NCBI GenBank assembly: GCA_902794535.1
Contig: CADBHQ010000011.1
Location: forward strand, 62,001-126,000
Length of the DNA: 64,000 bases
Direction: 5' to 3'
DNA from: Fibrobacter succinogenes
Lineage (GTDB): Bacteria; Fibrobacterota; Fibrobacteria; Fibrobacterales; Fibrobacteraceae
Part shown: piece by piece, positions 51,118 to 59,184 of the stretch
Numbering within the stretch: position 1 is the stretch's first letter
Layout of the letters: each line of letters starts with the position of its first letter
Translations under genes and position numbers: made by a program
Notes under the pieces: generated by a model
Seen by the model: only the letters and a program-made list of their open reading frames with translations
Told to the model about the DNA's origin: nothing
The model's database searches: none

Positions 51118-53895
51118 TTACTTGGTCGAAGCACGCTTGTAACCACGTCTGTAGGTTTCAAACGTACGAGAGTAGTAAAGTGTATGCGGCCAAGCAGATG
51201 CGCCTTCCTTAATGCAAGCCGTGTAGGCTTCCTGAACGAAGGTCACCTGATAAATGTACGGACCAGTTCCCACTTCTCTACCAGACTGAGACACCGGATA
51301 CATCTTAATGGTAATCAAACCGGCACCCGTTTCGCCATAAAGCAATGCATCACCGCAACCCGGTTCAACCTTGCCCTGGCCCAAAGCGGCATGTAACTTA
51401 GCTTCGTCCATGGTTTCCTGGTACTGGCTCACAAAGTGGCCCAAGTGGTCGAACACGCGCACGTTAATGCGGAACGGGCCCATCACCGGATAAGACACGC
51501 TGAAGCAACTTTCCGTACCATTCGAATAGCACATCGAAGTTACAGACTGCTGGCCACCCACATAAGGCGTTGTATAGGGGTTAGAGCCACCTTCCGGAGT
51601 AGACTGCGAGAAGGCCTTCTTTTCTTCGTTAGTCAATGCGAGCGGGTTATTGTTCTTACCCACGCCACTCGGCACAGAGGTGAACAACAGGTCAGCCGTG
51701 TAGTTCTTCGGCAATTCGCCATCATGACTTTCAGCAATATTGGTAAGAATGGTTGCCTGAGTGGTAAAGTCCGGACGGGTAATTGCAGAGTCCATCACGA
51801 ACGGAGAACCCTGAGTCGGAGCCTTGAAGATCACATCAGACCAATCTTCCGGAGTATCCGGGAAACCGACCACAGACTTACCCGAAGAAGAGGTCACCTT
51901 GTACTTTACAGCCAGGTTCCATTGAAGCATAACTTTCCATGTAGCTTCATCGATACCATAAGCGGCATAATCAGCCTTTTGCTGTTTGTATTCATCACTA
52001 TTCACAGCATCCTGGTCATACGGGAAGTTGAACGCAACCTTATCGCCACCCACAATAATCTGGTTTTCAACGATATTGCCGTTGATATCCTTCAGGACAC
52101 CTGTAAAGTTGTACTGCACACCAGAAGCGCCCTGACTAGCAATTTCTTCGATGCTTGTAACGTAATAGCCGTAAACCTCGGTTTTCTTGATACCAGTCGC
52201 AGGATCCGTCACAGAACGCATCACAAGAATTGGCGGTTGAGTAGTTCCATTCGTGGCAATATTTGCAATGGTTGCTTGATCCAGAGTGGTGTTCAAGTAC
52301 ATGGTCACGGTCTGGTTACCTGCAGAGTCAAGCTTTGCAAGCACCTTGCTCACAGCCGGCTGACCGTAACGGGACGGAGCCAGTTCAGAAAGCGAGCTAC
52401 GGATACGCAGGTTAGAACCATCAGACTGACGGTCCGCATAGAAGAAGTGCAAATAGTGCCAAGAATCGTGCAGCCAGGTACCATCAGGACCAAGCTTTGC
52501 TGCACAGGAGTCTTGCATCGGATCGCCCTGACGGCAGCCATGCATGTTTGCAGCCAGGTAGTCCATATCGGCCGTACCTGCAGCAGCAAGGTGAGTACCA
52601 CCCAAGTCAACCACCAACACGCCATCCACAAAGATCCACATGTCATCGTCACCGGTGAACTTAAAGACTTCGTGCTGGCCCTTCTTGTACTTGAACTTGG
52701 CAACACCCATCATGGTAAAGCCGTAGTTGCGCAAATGGCGAAGACCAATGTTGTTCGGCTTGCCCGCTACTCCAAGAGCTGCATCAATGGCAGCATTTTC
52801 GCTTCTAGGACCACCTGCACCTAACCATGCATTACAAAGAGACTCGGTATTTTCACCCATAAAGTCAGTCTGGGTGTCAGCCCACTGGTATGCATAGGGC
52901 GGGCAGAAAATCGAAAGGCTCTGAGGGCCATACTGGTTCGGGAACAACGGCTTTTGAGAAACCCACTGGAACTTGCCATCTTCCGTAATGCTATCGAGCG
53001 GGAAATAGCCACCATTGTTCCAGTTCTTATCAATTTCAAAATATGCCGGTTCAGTAGCATCCTGGTCCAGGATCAAAGTCGTGTTCGTACGCTTGTTCAT
53101 GCCCTCAACATCAGTATACCACTGTTCGAAATACTGGTTGTCGCAAGCAAATCTAGCTCTTGTAATCACCGGCTCATAAATATCAAGGGCGCAGTTATTG
53201 TTTGCGTCACAGTCAGTGAGGTCAGGCGGGAAATACAATTTCTGTTCCACCATGCCCGGAGTCGTATAGACAATCTGGGACCAAGAGTGGGTCTTACAAA
53301 CCTTTGTACCCGAGCAAGTCTTTTTGTCGTCAGCCAAGTTTGCGGACCACGTGCCAGAAGCATCGGAACAAAGATCGGTCACCAAGCCGCGCATCACCTT
53401 AAGGCCAAGCGGGTTCAATTTAGCATCGTATTGGCAATCCTTGAATTCGCCATACCAAGCATAACCGGAATTATCGACCAAAGCCAGCACGTAGTCAGGC
53501 ATTGTCGAAAAAGCACCAGATGTAGACATCAAATCATGCGGATAGCCATTCACACCAACCGCAATACCAAGTTCAGGAGTCTGCGTGTTACCGCAGCCGA
53601 AAAGAGCGTCATTACTACGACGAGTGGACCATTCCGCATTAGACGTATACGAGACATGCCAAGTATCCGGATACCTACCAATAGTCCTTCCGCCACTCTT
53701 TTTGCCACCGTTATAAATACTATTATGCGCTTCTTCCTGGAAATTTTCAAAGTCCGGATGTGTTACCGGAAAGTCTCGAATAATGATATCCAATTCTCTC
53801 TGGTTATCAGCCACCTCGGCCTGAGAGGACATAGCCCCAACAAGTCCACAGATAGTCGCACTAAGTGCCAATCGCTTAACAGTATTCAATTTCAT
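51118..53895 (-). CDS. Large fibro-slime domain protein
   Basis: 925 residues. The signal peptide ends near MSSQA/E. Residues of about 25-110 hold DIIIRDFPVTHPDFENF, a pattern characteristic of the fibro-slime start. The core has KFKYKKGQHEVFKFTGDDDMWIF, VDGVLVVDLGGTHL and YLHFFYADRQSDGSNLRIRS (about 400-510). The remaining 400 residues are beta-rich repeats. Fibro-slime proteins were found among the surface, cellulose-binding proteins of Fibrobacter succinogenes. Unlike the 1055 gene product it lacks the DLQGR sorting tail, so the export route may differ. A TATATT -10 lies near 53948 (minus strand), with a leader of about 50 nt. Many Cys and Trp suggest a disulfide-bonded extracellular protein. 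Confidence 0.92.
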   Translation of the reverse strand: MKLNTVKRLALSATICGLVGAMSSQAEVADNQRELDIIIRDFPVTHPDFENFQEEAHNSIYNGGKKSGGRTIGRYPDTWHVSYTSNAEWSTRRSNDALFGCGNTQTPELGIAVGVNGYPHDLMSTSGAFSTMPDYVLALVDNSGYAWYGEFKDCQYDAKLNPLGLKVMRGLVTDLCSDASGTWSANLADDKKTCSGTKVCKTHSWSQIVYTTPGMVEQKLYFPPDLTDCDANNNCALDIYEPVITRARFACDNQYFEQWYTDVEGMNKRTNTTLILDQDATEPAYFEIDKNWNNGGYFPLDSITEDGKFQWVSQKPLFPNQYGPQSLSIFCPPYAYQWADTQTDFMGENTESLCNAWLGAGGPRSENAAIDAALGVAGKPNNIGLRHLRNYGFTMMGVAKFKYKKGQHEVFKFTGDDDMWIFVDGVLVVDLGGTHLAAAGTADMDYLAANMHGCRQGDPMQDSCAAKLGPDGTWLHDSWHYLHFFYADRQSDGSNLRIRSSLSELAPSRYGQPAVSKVLAKLDSAGNQTVTMYLNTTLDQATIANIATNGTTQPPILVMRSVTDPATGIKKTEVYGYYVTSIEEIASQGASGVQYNFTGVLKDINGNIVENQIIVGGDKVAFNFPYDQDAVNSDEYKQQKADYAAYGIDEATWKVMLQWNLAVKYKVTSSSGKSVVGFPDTPEDWSDVIFKAPTQGSPFVMDSAITRPDFTTQATILTNIAESHDGELPKNYTADLLFTSVPSGVGKNNNPLALTNEEKKAFSQSTPEGGSNPYTTPYVGGQQSVTSMCYSNGTESCFSVSYPVMGPFRINVRVFDHLGHFVSQYQETMDEAKLHAALGQGKVEPGCGDALLYGETGAGLITIKMYPVSQSGREVGTGPYIYQVTFVQEAYTACIKEGASAWPHTLYYSRTFETYRRGYKRASTK

Positions 53896-54094
53896 AATAA
53901 TCCAATCGCCTTACCCATAATTATAGGTTTAGAATATTCCATCTTAAATATACACCTTTTTTTTGACTTTTATTAACTTTTTATTGTGAAAATTCGTTTA
54001 AAAAAGCCGTTTGCTGAAACTTCGTGCCATAAAACACTTATTTTTAACTTGCGGCCGGAACAGTTCCTTACATTTTTCTAAATAATGGCCCATA

Positions 54095-54712
54095 ATGAGT
54101 ATTTCTACCCTTTTTACGATAGCAATGGCGCTCATTTTTGCGCGAATTTTTTGGTTAAAAATCAAGGACGTGAGCATGAAAGGCGAATCTTTCAAGAAAC
54201 TCCCGCCCAAAGACCAGCTTGCCGTGCTCAAAGAATGCCTTTTGAACAACCCAACCGAGACAAATTTGCAAAACCTGAAGGATTTCATTCAAAAACAGGG
54301 TTTAAATCTCGACATTGAATCTTACAGGCCTTTCATCAAGAAACAGCAAGAACTGAGCAAACGTAAAGACGCCCTGGTCGAAGACAACGAGCTTTTTACC
54401 GCCGAATCCGAATGGGTGGACCAAATTTTGCCCCTGGAATTCGAAGAAGCCAAACTCGCCAAGCAAGAAAATCGGCACGAGGACTTTATTTTGCATTCGC
54501 TCGAAGGGATTGCCAGGCTTTATTCGGATAAAGCCATTCTAAACGAACTAGAGGCTCTAGTTCAGGATTACCCCAAAGCAAAGCAACTTGCCCAAGGATA
54601 CCGCGATCTCATGGACCTACGGGACAGCAGCGGCGCCGATGACGAATCCCTCAAAAAATTGCGTAGCGCCAAGGAATCTTGGGAAAAATCACTTTTGGAC
54701 GTTGAAACGTGA
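54095..54712 (+). CDS. Membrane-anchored helical protein coupled to topB
   Basis: 205 residues. One N-terminal membrane helix (about 3-20) is followed by a highly helical, charged domain (LPPKDQLAVLKECLLNNPTETN, LALEEAKLAKQENR-like segments) that may be TPR-like. TAAATA lies 10 nt upstream with no Shine-Dalgarno. The stop overlaps the topB GTG start (GTGA), so the two are translationally linked. The family is not recognised, and why a membrane protein is coupled to a topoisomerase is unclear. Confidence 0.75.
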   Translation: MSISTLFTIAMALIFARIFWLKIKDVSMKGESFKKLPPKDQLAVLKECLLNNPTETNLQNLKDFIQKQGLNLDIESYRPFIKKQQELSKRKDALVEDNELFTAESEWVDQILPLEFEEAKLAKQENRHEDFILHSLEGIARLYSDKAILNELEALVQDYPKAKQLAQGYRDLMDLRDSSGADDESLKKLRSAKESWEKSLLDVET

Positions 54713-57498
54713 TCCTGCTTGTCGCCGAAAAACCGTCTGTTGCAAACCAACACTACCGCCCCATGCTGGAGCGGTTGGAAGGTGAAAAATTCACCCAAGG
54801 CGACGGATGCCTGATTGGCAAGAACCACTGCATTACCTGGTGCGTGGGCCACTTGATTACGCTTGCCCCGCTTGACGCTTACCCCGGATTCGAGGGCGGT
54901 TGGCGGCTTTCGAATTTGCCCCTGCTCCCTGAAAAGTTCAAGCTCATGGAAATCGAGAGCACCAAGAAACAGCTGAATGTGGTGCGACAGATGATGGAGC
55001 AGGCTGACGTGCTGGTGAACGGCGCGGATGCCGGCCGCGAAGGTAACCTGATTTTTGACCTAGTGCTCGATTACACCCCCTCTTTTAAGCAAAAGACCAT
55101 TAAGCGCCTGTGGGTGAACAGCTATGTAGCCAAGGACTTGGACAAAGCCTGGAAGAACCTGGAAGATGCCACCCAGCGCGTGAATTTGAGCTATGCAGCC
55201 CGTTTAAGACAGCGAGCCGACTGGATGGTGGGTCTGAACGCGACACGCGCCTACACGCTTACGGCAGGGCGCGGCAAGATGATTTCAGTGGGCCGAGTGC
55301 AAACGCCTACACTCAATTTGATTGTAGAACGCGATACCATCGTAGAGCAATTCAAGGAACTCTTTTACTACAGCGTCGTGGGCACATGGAAAGGGTTCCA
55401 GGCCCAATTTGTCAAGCGCGAAGAAGACGCCAAGGGCGAAGCGAACCTTAAAGTGGCCGTCTTTGAAAAAGAATCGGAAGCGAATTCGGTTGTAGCGCGT
55501 TGCGCCCCTCCTGCCGAAGCGACTATAGCTAAAATCGATAACCAGCAGAAAAAGCAGTTTCCGCAAAAACCATTCGACCTGACCGAATTGCAGAAAGAGG
55601 GCAACAAGCGTTTTAAATACAGCGCCCAGCAAGTTCTAGATTGCGCCCAGAATCTGTACGAAAAGAAACTGCTGACATACCCGCGTACCGATTCGCAGTA
55701 CCTGCCCGACACCATGAAGCAAGAGGCATTCGCCCTCGCGCAAAAATTGGCGACCCCCGAGCAGCAAAAGATTTTCCGTTCCTTCGATGAAAATTTTGTC
55801 TTCATCAATTCAAGCAAGGTGACTGACCACTTTGCCATTATCCCCACCGGCGAAGCTCCAAACGATTTGCCCGAAATGGAGCAGAAGATTTACGACCTGG
55901 CCAAGGAACGCTTTGTGCAGGCGTGGCTAAAGCCGTACGTGTGGGACGAAATGGAGGTGATTCTTGAGGCGAAAGACGAGAGACGAGAGACGAGAGAATT
56001 ATTCCGTTTGAAGCTCAAGCGCAACGAAGATCTCGGTTTCCGCGCACTCGTCAAAGAGACGAAAGACGACAAGAAAAAAGCGAAGGGCAAAAAAGGCGAC
56101 GCCGAATCCAAGGACGCCGAAGGCAAAGGCGACAGCGACGATATCACGAATTTGGTCGAAGCATTCCCCGAATGGAACGCCGGAGACAGCGCGCCCTTCG
56201 ATAGCGTCGAATTGCAAAAGAAAAAGAAGAGCAAGCCCAAATACTATACCGAGGCAACGCTCCTTGCCGCCATGAAGACGGCCGGTAAGCAAATCGAAAA
56301 CGAAGAACTTGCCGAAGCCATGAAAGACCGCGGCTTAGGTACGCCGGCAACGCAGGCCGGCATTATCGAAACGCTCAAGAAGCGCGGATTCATTGAAGCG
56401 CAAAAGAATTATCTGGTAAGCACCGCCCGCGGGCGCGAAGTAATCGCCTTGATGGATGAAAAAGTCAAGTCGCCCGAAATGACCGGCGAATGGGAATACA
56501 AACTTTCTCAGGTCGAAAAAGGCGTGCTCGCGCCTGCAGAATTCCGCGACGGAATCGTTGAATACGTGAAGCAACTGTTCGCCGATTTGCATGCGCGATA
56601 CGGCTGCCAGTTCGAGCGCGAAACCGTAACCGAAAGCATTCCATGCCCCAAGTGCGGGAGCGCGCTCGAAGTAGCCCCCTGGGGCTACGTGTGCCCCAAG
56701 ACCGAATGTGGATTCCGATTCGGGCACACTGTGGCAGGCAAGATGCTTGCCCACGCCGAAATCAAGAAATTACTTGCCGGCGAAACTGTCGGACCTGTTT
56801 CAGGATTCAAGAGCAAGAAAGGTACCGAATTTTCAGCGAAACTTTCGGTCGACAAAGATTTCAACATTCAGTTCGAATTTGAAAGCGACGGCAAATTCCA
56901 CGGACAGAAAACAGAATACAAGTGCCCGCTTTGCGGCGCCACTCTCGAAGAAAACAAGAATGCTTTGTTCTGCACCAATGCGACCGATGGCGTTGATTGC
57001 AAATTCACTCTATTCAAGACTGTTGCAGGCCACACGCTTACCGCCGCCGAAATAGGTGAACTCTTTACTAACGGCGAAACGCCGCTGATTCAAGATTTCA
57101 AGAGCAAGAAGGGGTCTGATTTTGCCGCCCGCCTCAAATGGGGCGAAGGCGCCGACAAGGGCCGCACCGTTTTTGAATTCATGCGCAGGAACCTCCCCTG
57201 CCCCGTTTGTGGCGATCAATTGCGTTTCCGCAGCGGTACATCGGGCCAAGGCGCAAACGAGGCCACACACGCCGCTTACGTGTGCATGAACCCGCAATGT
57301 GGCTTTGGCATTCCGCAAGTTTTCTACCAGCGCAAATTCACCGACGAAGAAGTCGAAGGATTGCTCAAGAACAAATTCACGCCGGTTCTTGAACCGTTCA
57401 AAAAGAACGACACAACCTTCCGCGCGGCACTCGAAATCCGCGACGGCGGCAAACTCGCCTTCAACAAATTAACCGTCGAAGTCATCTCTCAAAAGTAA
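54709..57498 (+). CDS. topB: DNA topoisomerase III
   Basis: 929 residues. A type IA topoisomerase that decatenates and resolves single-strand junctions. The TOPRIM domain (ILLVAEKPSVA, DAGREGNLIFD), the active-site Tyr in YPRTDSQYLPD (near 325) and the GLGTPATQAGII helix are present. A Lys/Asp-rich insert of about 60 residues (KKAKGKKGDAESKDAEGKGD) precedes YTEATLL. The C-terminus carries repeated zinc-ribbon and Topo_C_Rpt modules (CPKCGSALEV, CPLCGATLEE, CPVCGDQL, each with CxxC and a following FKSKKG). The AGACGAG unit occurs three times in a row inside the coding sequence at 55974-55994. Confidence 0.96.
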   Translation: MILLVAEKPSVANQHYRPMLERLEGEKFTQGDGCLIGKNHCITWCVGHLITLAPLDAYPGFEGGWRLSNLPLLPEKFKLMEIESTKKQLNVVRQMMEQADVLVNGADAGREGNLIFDLVLDYTPSFKQKTIKRLWVNSYVAKDLDKAWKNLEDATQRVNLSYAARLRQRADWMVGLNATRAYTLTAGRGKMISVGRVQTPTLNLIVERDTIVEQFKELFYYSVVGTWKGFQAQFVKREEDAKGEANLKVAVFEKESEANSVVARCAPPAEATIAKIDNQQKKQFPQKPFDLTELQKEGNKRFKYSAQQVLDCAQNLYEKKLLTYPRTDSQYLPDTMKQEAFALAQKLATPEQQKIFRSFDENFVFINSSKVTDHFAIIPTGEAPNDLPEMEQKIYDLAKERFVQAWLKPYVWDEMEVILEAKDERRETRELFRLKLKRNEDLGFRALVKETKDDKKKAKGKKGDAESKDAEGKGDSDDITNLVEAFPEWNAGDSAPFDSVELQKKKKSKPKYYTEATLLAAMKTAGKQIENEELAEAMKDRGLGTPATQAGIIETLKKRGFIEAQKNYLVSTARGREVIALMDEKVKSPEMTGEWEYKLSQVEKGVLAPAEFRDGIVEYVKQLFADLHARYGCQFERETVTESIPCPKCGSALEVAPWGYVCPKTECGFRFGHTVAGKMLAHAEIKKLLAGETVGPVSGFKSKKGTEFSAKLSVDKDFNIQFEFESDGKFHGQKTEYKCPLCGATLEENKNALFCTNATDGVDCKFTLFKTVAGHTLTAAEIGELFTNGETPLIQDFKSKKGSDFAARLKWGEGADKGRTVFEFMRRNLPCPVCGDQLRFRSGTSGQGANEATHAAYVCMNPQCGFGIPQVFYQRKFTDEEVEGLLKNKFTPVLEPFKKNDTTFRAALEIRDGGKLAFNKLTVEVISQK
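55974..55994. repeat. Heptad repeat inside topB
   Basis: AGACGAG three times exactly, then AGAATTA. The array encodes KDERRETRE and adds 21 bp, so the frame is kept. It shares the period of the intergenic heptad arrays. Confidence 0.75.
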
Positions 57499-57515
57499 GT
57501 TGAACCCCTTTGGAG

Positions 57516-57552
57516 TTCTTTGTTTTGTGACATCGAGTCACAAAACAAAGAA
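57516..57552. terminator. 16-bp perfect hairpin downstream of topB
   Basis: TTCTTTGTTTTGTGAC-atcga-GTCACAAAACAAAGAA. A second stem follows at once (57551-57576, AAAGGA.CCTC-ttgc-GAGG.TCCTTT, one mismatch). The first may end topB transcription, although no T-run follows. Confidence 0.75.
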
Positions 57553-57593
57553 AGGACCCTCTTGCGAGGATCCTTTCCTAAGAAGGAGAAAAT

Positions 57594-57617
57594 ATGAATC
57601 GGTATGTGGAACCTTGA
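57594..57617 (+). CDS. Micro-ORF 1 behind topB (speculative)
   Basis: ATG with a near-perfect AGAAGGAG at 6-nt spacing opens seven codons (MNRYVEP) and a stop. Too short to call as a gene; it could be a leader peptide of a structured RNA. Confidence 0.25.
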   Translation: MNRYVEP

Positions 57618-57636
57618 ACCTATCAGGAGGGGAGCA

Positions 57637-57708
57637 ATGATAGTGTCGTTTCAGGATTTACCCTTCTACCGTTCACGATACCAAATATACCCATTTATTT
57701 GCCCGTAG
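57637..57708 (+). CDS. Micro-ORF 2 behind topB (speculative)
   Basis: ATG with AGGAGGGG at 4-nt spacing opens 23 codons (MIVSFQDLPFYRSRYQIYPF, then ICP). CTATCA (57620-57625) and TGATAG (57638-57643) flank the ribosome binding site and could fold over it. The 57499-57774 spacer otherwise shows no gene; the right part is AT-rich with TATACC-like sequence. Confidence 0.3.
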   Translation: MIVSFQDLPFYRSRYQIYPFICP

Positions 57709-57774
57709 GAACTACCAAATTTCTTATTTTCTAAAACCGTTTCGATTACATTTTCGAACTAGGTAAACTAGCGT

Positions 57775-59073
57775 TTACTCTTCGCGGAAAATGATCTTGC
57801 ACTTCGGAACAAAGCGGAAACCACCGCGGCGGTGACGTTCAATTTCGAAGAACTTCTTAACGCCTTCAGACGGATGCTCCGGATCGTCAGAACCGTTGAT
57901 ATGAGCAATCACGCGGTTCAAACGGCTTTCGAAATTCGGACGCAGCGGGTCCATGCAAATGGACGGGTCACGCTTGAATTCACGGTTTTCAAATTCTTCT
58001 CGACCAGTGGCGCTGTATTCACGCAGCAAGTTGCGGAGAATACGAGCAGGCACGTTGCGCATCAAGTGTTTGTTGTTCACCGAGATAGAATCATCGCTCT
58101 TGTAGTAGATGATTGTTACGGAGTCGTTCATTGCTTCAAGGAGCTGTTCCTGAGCCTTCTGGATGGGTTCCCAAGAATCGAATTCCTGCTTAACGACTGC
58201 GCTCATGAGCTTGTTGAACGGTTCCGGTGCGACCACGTTGGCCTTGTAATCAAAGTAGACCACGCTAGCCGGTGCGCCGTAATAGCAACCCTTATGAATC
58301 AGGACTGCACCCACCTTTTCGTCGATAACGTCTTCGGTAGCGCGAATGCAAGCCATCTTCTTTTCGGCTTCAAATTCCCATTCAAGGCCATATTCGGCAA
58401 GGCAATCACCAAAGGTCATGTACTTACCGACCTGGCGACCGTTCACATAGACACAACCATCATCACGAACTTCAGCCGGGACTCTGTTTTCAAGTGCTTC
58501 AACAAACGAGGTCTGGCTTGCCTTGTATTCGATCAATTCGTACTGAGGCGTGTTCAAGAAAATGGGACCCAACTGCACCAGGCCGTTGAACCAGCGCATG
58601 GGGTTCGTAATCAGCATGCCCGGAGAATCGAAACGGTAGGTGAAGTATTCTTTGCGGAAGCCATCCACCAGTTCACGACGGAGGAACTTCGAGTTCGTGA
58701 GCAACGGATAGCGCTTCGGGATAATATCGAGGCAGAGCTGACGGACGTCTTCAGTCGCATAGAACTGAGAAACATACGGGAGGTAAGAGCGAAGCACGCT
58801 ACGTGCGGGGACGGCTTCGAAAGATGCGCAGCGCTGAATGATCTTCTGCACAAATTCGTCTGGATTTTCGCCCCTTTCATAGAGCCAGTTCACCACGTTA
58901 TTCATGATCAAGCGGTGAATGCCTTCATCTACAAACGAATCCTCAAAGTAAATATCATTAAGGACCTTGACCGTAAAGCGCGGATCACGCTTAATTAGAG
59001 TCAGAATATCCTTGACTGGATAAGAGATGAGCAACTCAATGTGAGTCAACTGAAGAAAGAGATTTGAAAGCAC
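57775..59073 (-). CDS. Protein of unknown function with a winged-helix-like C-terminus
   Basis: 432 residues from GTG 59073 (GAGG 5 nt upstream). No signal peptide or membrane helix. The N-terminal half is helical (KDILTLIKRDPRFTVKVL, LIMNNVVNWLYERGENPDEF). The C-terminal 100 residues (ISVNNKHLMRNVPARILRNL, FKRDPSICMDPLRPNFESRL, RHRRGGFRFVPKCKIIF) resemble the OmpR-type winged helix that ends in a beta hairpin. DNA binding is possible, without a recognised sensor. Divergent from mutL, with which it shares the 59074-59184 promoter spacer. Confidence 0.75.
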   Translation of the reverse strand: MLSNLFLQLTHIELLISYPVKDILTLIKRDPRFTVKVLNDIYFEDSFVDEGIHRLIMNNVVNWLYERGENPDEFVQKIIQRCASFEAVPARSVLRSYLPYVSQFYATEDVRQLCLDIIPKRYPLLTNSKFLRRELVDGFRKEYFTYRFDSPGMLITNPMRWFNGLVQLGPIFLNTPQYELIEYKASQTSFVEALENRVPAEVRDDGCVYVNGRQVGKYMTFGDCLAEYGLEWEFEAEKKMACIRATEDVIDEKVGAVLIHKGCYYGAPASVVYFDYKANVVAPEPFNKLMSAVVKQEFDSWEPIQKAQEQLLEAMNDSVTIIYYKSDDSISVNNKHLMRNVPARILRNLLREYSATGREEFENREFKRDPSICMDPLRPNFESRLNRVIAHINGSDDPEHPSEGVKKFFEIERHRRGGFRFVPKCKIIFREE

Positions 59074-59172
59074 TTTTACCTCACTCTATTGAATGGTATT
59101 TCTTTAAAACGCCACTCAGCCTTTTTGGACATTTAATTTAGCAAAAATATACGAATAACAACCCCAAAAGGC

Positions 59173-59178
59173 TATATT
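59173..59178 (+). promoter_or_regulatory. -10 element of mutL
   Basis: GGCTATATTTGGGGC directly precedes ATG 59185. TATATT ends 6 nt before the ATG, so the expected transcription start falls on the A of the start codon. Confidence 0.6.
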
Positions 59179-59184
59179 TGGGGC

